A model generated the notes under the pieces. The model ran no database searches and was not told the DNA's origin. It saw only the letters and a list, made by a program, of their open reading frames with translations. The translations under genes and the position numbers were made by a program. This document shows, in pieces, positions 56,964 through 64,000 of a DNA stretch of 64,000 nt; position 1 is the first letter of the stretch; each line of letters opens with the position of its first letter. The stretch comes from Calocera cornea HHB12733 (Eukaryota; Basidiomycota; Dacrymycetes; Dacrymycetales; Dacrymycetaceae): positions 1-64,000 of the forward strand of contig KV423942.1 in the NCBI GenBank assembly GCA_001632435.1, read 5' to 3'.

Positions 56964-58855
56964 TTAAGTAGAGCGGTGGTAGGTGCCCCGGACCTCGGCG
57001 ACGCTGACGGTGGTGGCGAGGCCCTTCTCCTGCTCCTCGTCCATGACCTTCTCGGCGGCGGCGTCGGAGATGCTCTCGTCGACGTTGGCCTCGAGGGTGT
57101 CCTCGACGACCTCGTTCTCGCGCTCGGCCTTGAACTCGCCCGCGAGCTTCTCCCACGGCATGTCCGGGTCGATGTTCTTGAGCGGGAAGATCTTGCACAG
57201 GATGACGTACATGATGCCCGCGACGATGGAGGAGATGTACCAGCCGAGGTTGTCGAGGCGGGTCGCGCCGTCGGGGACGGCCACGCCAAAGGTGCCGATG
57301 AAGCCGACGAAGGGGATGATCATGCCGCTGACGTAGGCGGCGACGGCGTTGAGGTTGAAGCCGTGGTAGTACATGTAGGTGGAGCCGGGCTTGCTGGTGT
57401 AGGCGTCCCAGATGCGGATGTTGCCGCGGCGGACGATCCAGTAGTCGACGATCATGATTGCGGCGGTGGGGCCCATGAAGATTCCGTAGCCGCCGAGGAA
57501 GGCGAGGAAGCCGTTGGCGGAGGCGAGGATCTTCCAGGGCATGAGGGCGAGGGAGACGATGCAGCAGAACCACATTCCGCGGGTGAGGTTGAAGTAGGCC
57601 GGGAGGAGCGCGGTCACGTCCGAGGCGAAGGGGAGGAGGTTGGCGCCGAGGATGGCGCCGAAGAGGAAGAGGGCGGCGCAGAAGGACTCGATGAAGACGA
57701 AGAAGCGGATCCCGCCGGACCACTGGTGGGCGAGGATCGCGTCCATGACATCCCACTGGTTCCAGAGCGTCACGCCCCACGCCTTCTGCAGCGCGGAGGT
57801 GCCGAAGATGCCGATGATGCCGCCGAGCGCGGCGGGAATGGGCACGAACAGGATGTGGGTCCAGAACGTCGCCTTGGGGGAGGTGGCGTAACGGGAGAAG
57901 TCGGGCATGTTGGCGATGAAGGTAGACTATCGCAGAATGACGGTCAGCATTGCCCACGGCGCACAATGTTGTGTGTAGACCTACCCAGTTGCCCATGGCG
58001 GAGTTGACGTTGGAGACGAAGAGCCAGCCGAGCGCACCGCCCTTTGCGAGGGTGGTGCCTGCGAGTGCGGCGTCGCTGGCGAGCTTGCCCTTGCTCTGTA
58101 CGAGGCAGTAGATGAGGAGGCCGATGACGCCGGGCCCGAGCGTCCAGGCCTTGAAGTTGTACAGCCACTTGAGCTGGTACGGGCGGAGGGAGCAGAAGGG
58201 GAGCTCGATGGCCCAGAAGATGAGGAAGCCGATGAAGCGCTGGACGGTCGTGCCGACGCTGTCGGGGAACTGGACGGGCAGGTTGTTCCACGAGTCGCCG
58301 ACGATGCAGTGGATCATCGTCGAGACGTATGCGCCACCCTGGAAGTCTGACAACGTGGCGGTGGTGAGCGTGGGGGCAAGTTTTCGGACGGAAAAACTTA
58401 CTGAGGACGGACACCCAGAGGAGGGCGCAGCAGCCGCGGGCAATGACGGGCCAGTAGTGGCCGTACATGCCAAAGCACGTGCGGAGGAGAACGGGGTAGC
58501 CCACATGGTAGTTGCTCGCCGCGCGGGAGTTGAAGGCCATGCACACGCCGGCGACGAGCGCGGCGATGATGACGACGAACATTGCCTCTACCCAGGTGAG
58601 GCCGGCGCCGACGATGGAGCTGCCGAGGGTCCAGTTGCCGAAGCCCATGCCGAGCCAGAAGAGGCAGAAGTTCCACCAGTGCCAGTTGGTCTGCGCGAGG
58701 CTGCTCGGCCGCAGGTCCTCGTTCGTCCAGCTGTGCTTCCCGTCCGCGTTGCCCTCGGTGTGGAGCCACTCGTTGAACGCCTGCTTGGACGAGAACGCGT
58801 GCCGCTGGCGGGCCATGAACGCGCCCACCGTCGGGATGGGGTTGAGGTTGACCAT
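56964..58855 (-). CDS. NCS1-family nucleobase/nucleoside permease
   Basis: Model: complement(join(56964..57926, 57985..58346, 58402..58855)), 592 residues. NCS1 proteins import uracil, uridine, allantoin, thiamine or cytosine with protons across the plasma membrane. The sequence shows twelve probable helices, NEDLRPSSLAQTNWHWWNFC before the first, the family's NYHVGYPVLLRTCFGMYGHY, FKAWTLGPGVIGLLIYCLVQ, NMPDFSRYA, NLLPFASDVTALLPAYFNLT-RG and GPTAAIMIVDYWIVRRGNI. It ends in an acidic cytosolic tail that could serve in turnover. The DUR/FUR subgroup (uracil, allantoin) fits best, but the substrate cannot be fixed by eye. All three exons join in phase with GT-AG introns of 55 and 58 bases. The opposite strand also has long frames because of the GC-rich codon use; those are shadows. 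Confidence 0.92.
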
Positions 58856-60112
58856 GCTTACTTAGCTCAGCTTAGGGGGCGGCTGTCCTGCTCGTGCTGG
58901 GGGAAGGCGGCCAGGAAGTGGTCGCAGGAAGAAGAAGGGCAGAGAAGCCTGAGGCACGCTCCACAGGAAATGCGTGCCTTATAGCCGTAGCGCTCGCGAG
59001 TGATGACGCCGGGCGAAGCGCTCGTATCCACGTCGAGGTTTCAGGCATACGCATACAACACCACCCCCCGATCCCACCTGGTTTATCGCCAGGGGCGGCC
59101 AGCGGTGCATGTCATGGCGCCTCCTCGCGCCGAGGGTATCGGTCGTGCAGTGAGGATGCCTTGGGTGATAAGACACGGCGGACCGCTCGAAAGCCGTCCC
59201 CACAATGCGGGTGTGCCAGCCCTGCATTGATTTCCCAATTGGAGCAGCACGAAGCAGACGCACGAAGCATGAGCAGTGCTACGAGGGGGAGGGGAGGGGG
59301 CCAAGGAGATTCTGTGGTTCGCGCGGGCGGCCGCATACGGAGGCGCGCCGGGCGGAGGCGAATGCGGGCGGAGGCGCGTGTCTGGGAGACGCTTCGATAT
59401 GCCTCCGCGCCATGCGATTAATCATAGGCTGATCGGTGCTGGGCGCCCAGTGCGCCCGGAGCCGGGTGGGGTTTTCAGTACGCACCCAGCCGCGGGGAGG
59501 AGGCATACAGTTGTGTCGGCCGTCGCAATGTCGCGCTCGAAAGCCGCGCAACCCGGGCACGAGTGGGTGCTCCCGCGGCCCCAGAGGCCCACGCACTATT
59601 CATCTCGCTTAGCGCAGGATCAGGTGCTGAGAGGGGGATGACTGTATGGCGAGGGGAGGACGATAGTCGCATGATTAATCTGGTGAGGGAGGCCAAGCAA
59701 GGGTATAGCGTCGCCCGGGGCAAATCCTGGAAACAGGGATTGGAAAGGCCGGTGTATGCTGGGCTGGGAGGAGTGTGCCCAGCACGGGCGGCGACGGAGG
59801 ACGGGGCGATAACGATAGGCGCGGCATGGCTCGGCCCGCGGTGGCCGTTGTGCTCCTGGCGGGGTCCCGCCCAGCTCCCGGGAAACAGGGATTGCGCCGT
59901 GTCCCCCACCGGCCGTCGGTCCTCTGCCCGCTCATCGGCTTCCCGCCCTCCTCGACCGGTCACCGACACCCGCCGGCTCGCCCGTGGTCACACCCGGTCA
60001 CGCCCCACGTTACATCTTGCCTCGTCGCCGTGCTCAACATCCACACCACACCACCATACCCCTACACACTCCCCCCACCCCACCCCCACCCACACCAACA
60101 CCAACAGCAGCG
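58856..60112. other. Divergent spacer between permease and pyroglutamyl peptidase
   Basis: About 1.25 kb with overlapping frames on both strands and no recognised protein. The last 80 bases are a CCCACACC-rich leader of the peptidase gene. Confidence 0.5.
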
Positions 60113-60793
60113 ATGGGCGACGCGCAGCCCCGCACCCTCAACGTCCTCCTCACCGGCTTCGGGCCATTCACCGTCCGCCGCGGGCAGGCAGACATCGACA
60201 ACGCCAACTCGGTCCCCGTCAACCCCTCCTCCGAGCTCATCCGCCTCCTCCCACAGTCCGTCACCCTCCCCTCGGGCACCACCGCCGCCCTCACCCGCGT
60301 GCCCGACCTCCACGTCTCGTACGAGGGGCTCAAGGACGACGTCGCCCGCCTGTACGCGCAGAAGGAGTGGGACCTCGTCGTGCACTGCGGGGCTGCGAGC
60401 CGCAGGCCCCAGATCTGCGTCGAGCTCCTCGCGCGGAGGGAGGGGTACACGCTCCCCGACACGGACGGGAACTACGCTGCCTCGTCGGAGGTGTACGCCG
60501 CCGGCACGCAGGGCGCGGAGGAGTCCTTCCGCACCGCTTTGGACGGCGAGGCGCTCGTCGCCCACCTGGACAGCAAGGGCTGGGCAGGCAAGGTGCGCGC
60601 GTCGGACAACGCCGGGCTGTACCTCTGCGAATGGACGTACTACGCCGGCCTGCGCCAAGCGGCGCTCCAGGCGCGCGGGACGAAGGTGCTCTTCCTGCAC
60701 GTCCCGGTGGAGGGCGGCGAGCTGCTCTGGACGCACAAGGCCATGAGCGAGTGTGTGGAGGAGATTGTACGCTGGTGTGCGGGCCAGGTGTGA
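60113..60793 (+). CDS. Pyroglutamyl peptidase I (peptidase C15)
   Basis: Intronless frame of 226 residues. The enzyme removes N-terminal pyroglutamate from peptides in the cytosol. Diagnostic blocks are LLTGFGPFT (about 12-20), NPSSELIRLLP, HVSYEG, VVHCGA, ICVELLARREGYTLPD with the presumed catalytic Glu at about 104, SDNAGLYLCEWTYY with the nucleophile Cys at about 172, and LFLHVPVEGG with the His at about 196. All three triad residues are therefore present. Length and order match fungal and animal type I enzymes. It is the only enzyme gene here without an intron. The ATG at 60113 follows a C/A-rich leader and begins a coherent protein. Confidence 0.93.
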   Translation: MGDAQPRTLNVLLTGFGPFTVRRGQADIDNANSVPVNPSSELIRLLPQSVTLPSGTTAALTRVPDLHVSYEGLKDDVARLYAQKEWDLVVHCGAASRRPQICVELLARREGYTLPDTDGNYAASSEVYAAGTQGAEESFRTALDGEALVAHLDSKGWAGKVRASDNAGLYLCEWTYYAGLRQAALQARGTKVLFLHVPVEGGELLWTHKAMSECVEEIVRWCAGQV

Positions 60794-61826
60794 GCCAGAG
60801 CGCGGCCCCGGCCATTGGTTGCGATGTGGAGGAGCGCGGTGGGCGGCGGGCGCCCACCCACGCGCCTTGACCCCCCCTCCCCCCTGCGTGGGACACAGGA
60901 TCGGACGGATCGGATCGGATCGGACGGAACATGTACCACCACACACACACACTACATATCGACGCCGGCCATTGTAGAACCCACAAGTGGCCGTAGAGCC
61001 CACAGAAGTGGCTAGTAGCGCAGCAGTTGTTTATCAGATCAGCTATTCCTCCCCGACTCTCCGGACGAGCCGCTGTACACCCAGTGTTATCAGTGGGGGA
61101 TTCCAGCGACCAGCGCTGCCCGCTCACCTCTCGCTCGCCGCTCGCCGGCACTGCCTGTCAGCTTAGAAGTTGGCGCCACCGTACGTGTACTGAGCGACCG
61201 CGGTGTGGCAGTACTAATGTAGGCTGATTCGGCGGTCTCGGCCCTGGGTCCTCGTTCGTGCCCCAACCACCGAGGAACAACGACTGTAGTGCCGTATGTA
61301 TTCCCAGCTGCGTCGCGCAGACTGACTCTCGAATCTGCGGTGCACGAACTACAGTGCTACAGTACAGTACAGTACAGTACGATGAGGTACAGCAGTCCAT
61401 CAGTCGTCCGATCACCGCCTCCCGGCGGGGAAAGCGGCCCGATTCAGTTGCACATCTGCACGTGCATGCATACCTCAGTCGGCCCGCCTTGGCGCTGGCG
61501 CCTTGCAATCGTCGGTTTGCTACGAGGGTGAGCTCTTCTACGCTGGTGGTCGGGTAGTTGGCCGCTTGATCCCTCTCGACTGGCTGGTACTGTAGCTCAT
61601 CACGGGCCCTGTCCGCTTCCGCATATGCACTCATTCCCGGTGTCCGAGGGCCAGGCCGTATATACCCCATGCGAGGCATACAGAACATCGTGGCCTCTTG
61701 GGTTGCGCTTCTCAGTTTCTTTCATGGCCGTCTACACAGGTATATACACAACGCAAGGGATACCACGGTGTTCCGACGGCGATGTGTAAGGCGAGCGCGT
61801 ACCCTGCACGGGGGCGCTGCCTCGAA
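60794..61826. other. Intergenic with short tandem repeats
   Basis: About 1 kb. GGATCGGACGGATC-type repeats lie at about 60897-60927, a CA run near 60940, and a GTACA pentamer array at 61358-61381. No gene is seen. Confidence 0.5.
61358..61381. repeat. Pentamer microsatellite (CAGTA)n
   Basis: Nearly five uninterrupted copies of CAGTA. Confidence 0.85.
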
Positions 61827-61832
61827 TATAAG
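61827..61832 (+). promoter_or_regulatory. TATA box of secreted protein copy 2
   Basis: TATAAG, 67 bases before the ATG at 61894. An ATG at 61844 lies only 12 bases after it, in another frame, and would normally be upstream of the transcript start. Confidence 0.65.
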
Positions 61833-61893
61833 ACCCCGCAAGCATGTTCTCCTCTTCTAGTGCACGAGCTATCCCGCGTCGTGCCTCTACAAG

Positions 61894-62823
61894 ATGCTCT
61901 CCCCTCTCTCCGTGCTCGCACTCACGCTCGCGCTCCTCATTCGCTCAGCAGCGGCCATCTCCTGGGCCCTCGTCTTCTCGAATGGCAACACCTGGATCGA
62001 GCAGGTCTTCACGTGCGTCTGACCGTGATCCTACCCTCCTCTTTCCCGCCCCACACCGGCCATGTCCTAACTGGTCTGTCAGTATTCACGTCCCCGCCGC
62101 CCCACCCTCAAGCGTCACCAACGGCCCGTGGTACTTCTGGTGCGGCCTGCAGCCAACGGGGGGCGGGGTCGTCCAGCCCGTGCTTGCCTTCCTGGGTCCG
62201 GAGGACAACCAGGTGAACCCGAACCCGCCGTTCGCCCAGGTGTACGCCATGAACGTCTGTCCTGTCTCTCCGCTCGGCCCCGCTTCGCATGGCATGCTGA
62301 TGGACGAACAGCTGTGGGCTTTGCCCTGGAATTTCGGGCAGAGCGGCGCCCCTGCTACGCAGGAGAGCGCGGGGATCTGGGCCGACCAAGGCGCCCAGAT
62401 CGCCGCCTCCGTGTCCTTCCGAGGCAGGCAATGGGTCCAGTCCGCCAGTGTCATCTCCGGCGCGGCGGCCGGGCAGAGCGTCTCTCTCAGCACGCCAGAC
62501 AGCTACTTCCAGGACACCAGCTCGGGGAACGATAATACGATGATGACGGTGTGCGAGTCCGAGTGAGTCTGCCAGACGTATGCTGGCTCTTCCCCTGTGC
62601 TGATTTAAGCGGCAGGCTGCACGGCAACCACATCGGCGATTGGGACTTCACGGTCACGTTTACCGACGTGTACTTCAGGGCTGCAAGCTCTGAGGGGACC
62701 GAGGCGCTCTGCCAGACCGCCACGGACCATTCGGACGGGAATGGATTCGTTAGCTTCACGGGGTTCAGCATGTTTGATGCGGAGACGTGCTTTTGGTCCA
62801 GCATCACGTTGAGCCCGCCTTGA
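61894..62823 (+). CDS. Secreted four-cysteine protein, family copy 2
   Basis: Model: join(61894..62012, 62083..62254, 62312..62562, 62616..62823), 249 residues. It begins with a classic signal peptide (LSVLALTLALLIRSAAA), after which the mature protein starts ISWALVFSNGNTW. It shares with copy 1 GPWYFWCGLQP, GGVVQPVL, NQVNP-PPF, the LWALPWNFG block, ESAGIWADQGAQIAASVSF, SGAAAGQSVSL, VCESE, GDWDFTVTFTDV-FRAA, TDHSDGNGF and a TCFWSSITLSPP ending. All four cysteines are kept. Three introns sit at the same codons as in copy 1; the copy 1 intron after FW is absent. No enzymatic motif is recognised. Secretion and two disulfides are inferred. Possible roles include a cell-wall, lectin-like or effector-like protein, but none is supported directly. 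Confidence 0.85.
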
Positions 62824-63469
62824 AGAAGTAGATCCCGGCGTGGCATTTGGTGAACTGTCGGAATTGCAATGAAGTTTGTGGCAAGCAGTATCAGTCTTGT
62901 GTCCGACGATCAGTTGGAACTGGTAGAAGTAAGAGACAGGATCATACGCATGCTTGCAGTGCTGCGTCTCTTGATGAATTGCATGTGGTAAACCGTCTAT
63001 GCCAAGGAGAAGAAGCACGCAGGGCGGAACTATTCCTGTGCTATGCGGCGCGGCGATGCAACTGCATCCGAGCCCTTCCCTCCGTTTCCAAGGAACCCAT
63101 CACTCTTCTGCGCATCTCTCTTTTCGGCGGAGAACCCGACTCGAACTCTCTATGTACCTCGCTTTCAGGTCCTAGGAGAGGATCAAAATGTATTGCGGTG
63201 CTCTCGCAACTTCGTTCCTCGTTCATCTGGTAAAGGGACGGTGCTCGACTCGACTCATCGAGCACTTGCTATGCTGAGATGTCTACGACGGAGGTGCTGC
63301 TCTGCTCCGCCGTGTGCGATTGACGCGGATCACGTCTCTATTGATTAACTTTGGAGATCATGGGTCATTTCCCGGAGAGTTGAACTACTGCGTCTCCGCC
63401 TTGAGGTACCGGGCTGTCCACCCAGCTCCTTTCGGCGAAGGCTGGCTGGGCACGGCGCCTGCTGGGGCT
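62824..63469. other. Spacer between secreted protein copies 2 and 3
   Basis: About 650 bases. It has the 3' flank of copy 2 and the promoter of copy 3. Short frames at 62847-63348 have no recognised motif and no clear similarity to the flanking genes. Confidence 0.5.
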
Positions 63470-63475
63470 TATAAG
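63470..63475 (+). promoter_or_regulatory. TATA box of secreted protein copy 3
   Basis: TATAAG, 77 bases before the ATG at 63547, followed by a C/T-rich leader. Confidence 0.65.
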
Positions 63476-63546
63476 GAGTCCAAAACGAGATAGCTATTAT
63501 TCACTCTACCCCTCTCTTCACCCCCTCCTCTGCCAAGCCACACACC

Positions 63547-64000
63547 ATGCGCGCTGCTCTCTCTCTCGCCACGCTTGCCCTTCTCGTCCGCTCCTCCTAC
63601 GGGATATCCTGGTCGCTCATCTTCGACAATGGCAACACCTGGACCCAGCAGAAGTACATGTATGTCCGCTTGAAGGCCATACAGTGTCTACAGATATTGA
63701 CATCTCCGCTTAGCATCACCGTGCCTCCCCCTCCTCCTCCCAGCGTGACGACTGGTCCATGGTACTTCTGGTGCGGCCTTCAGCCTCAAGGCGGCGGGGT
63801 CATCCAGCCGGTACTTGGGTGGAAGACAAGCGAGAACACGCAGGTCAACCAGGACCCTCCATTCCCCGAGGTGTGGGCCATCAATGTAAGCTCGAGTGCA
63901 CGGGTTATCGTCTTCTTCTGACTGGCTTGCTCAGCTCTGGTCGCTTCCCTGGGACTACTCAAGCTCCAACCCGACCCTTCAGGAGAGCGCAGGCATCTGG
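63547..64000 (+). CDS. Secreted four-cysteine protein, family copy 3 (cut by window end)
   Basis: Partial model: join(63547..63659, 63714..63885, 63935..64000 and beyond). A signal peptide (MRAALSLATLALLVRSSYG) is followed by ISWSLIFDNGNTW, a Pro run (PPPPPPSVTTGPWYFW), CGLQPQGGGVIQPVLGW, NTQVNQDPPFPEVWAIN, and then LWSLPWDYSSSNPTLQESAG as the window ends. The two visible introns sit at the same codons as introns 1 and 2 of copy 2, and the FW|CG intron of copy 1 is absent here too. Copies 2 and 3 are neighbours in the same orientation with only about 720 bases between them, which suggests tandem duplication. The second half, with three of the four expected cysteines, lies outside the window. 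Confidence 0.85.

Noticed and set aside
56976..58984. Long plus-strand frames over the permease
   Set aside because: Composition mirrors the antisense of GC-rich hydrophobic codons (Gly/Glu/Val-rich); the minus strand encodes a complete NCS1 protein.
59563..60870. 435-codon plus-strand frame spanning the peptidase
   Set aside because: It lies in another phase and is Arg/Pro-rich; pyroglutamyl peptidase at 60113-60793 explains the coding signal.

Overview
The window is a piece of filamentous-fungal nuclear DNA, almost certainly from an agaricomycete basidiomycete. The genes are full of short introns (about 45-80 bases, mostly GT-AG, many with a CTGAT/CTAAC-like branch sequence). They include families typical of mushrooms and polypores (DUF6532, DUF6534, a fungus-specific FUSC/DUF2421 transporter). 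Most of the DNA is GC-rich, apart from an AT-rich patch near 4.2-4.5 kb. There is one assembly gap of 220 Ns. I built exon models by hand from splice sites and reading-frame phase. Every model given as complete sums to a whole number of codons. No homology search was run.

Layout. 0-0.66 kb: tandem repeat of about 211 bases with palindromic cores. 1.2-3.9 kb: DUF6532 protein. 5.2-9.2 kb: a divergent pair, a PIF1-family DNA helicase (minus) and the checkpoint clamp subunit Rad9 (plus), separated by 87 bases. 9.6-10.0 kb: a 53-base minisatellite. 10.3-14.2 kb: a second, very long DUF6532 protein (minus). 14.7-17.2 kb: two hypothetical genes. 18.4-21.7 kb: an NADP-dependent alkenal/alcohol reductase-like enzyme followed by a glutathionyl-hydroquinone reductase. 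25.3-26.9 kb: a DUF6534 seven-helix membrane protein. 28.0-32.2 kb: a 13-exon FUSC/DUF2421 transporter. 38.9-40.2 kb: a Zn2Cys6 regulator. 41.3-41.4 kb: a decayed copy of the reductase C-terminus. 42.2-43.2 kb: secreted protein, copy 1. 44.8-45.5 kb: RAD6 ubiquitin-conjugating enzyme. 46.2-47.7 and 52.1-53.1 kb: two low-complexity hypothetical proteins. 53.7-56.2 kb: the splicing factor CLF1. 57.0-58.9 kb: an NCS1 nucleobase permease. 60.1-60.8 kb: pyroglutamyl peptidase I. 61.9 and 63.5 kb: secreted protein, copies 2 and 3 (copy 3 is cut by the window end).

How the genes relate. PIF1-like helicase, Rad9 and RAD6 all act in genome maintenance, and the first two share a promoter region. The reductase and hydroquinone reductase are neighbouring detoxification enzymes. 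The feature most likely to be undescribed is the three-member secreted family: TATA-driven, signal-peptide-bearing, about 248 residues, four conserved cysteines, one shared gene structure with one intron difference. I cannot assign it a function. The long stretches between genes hold mostly microsatellites and decayed DNA. No intact transposon, CRISPR array, rRNA or confident tRNA was seen.
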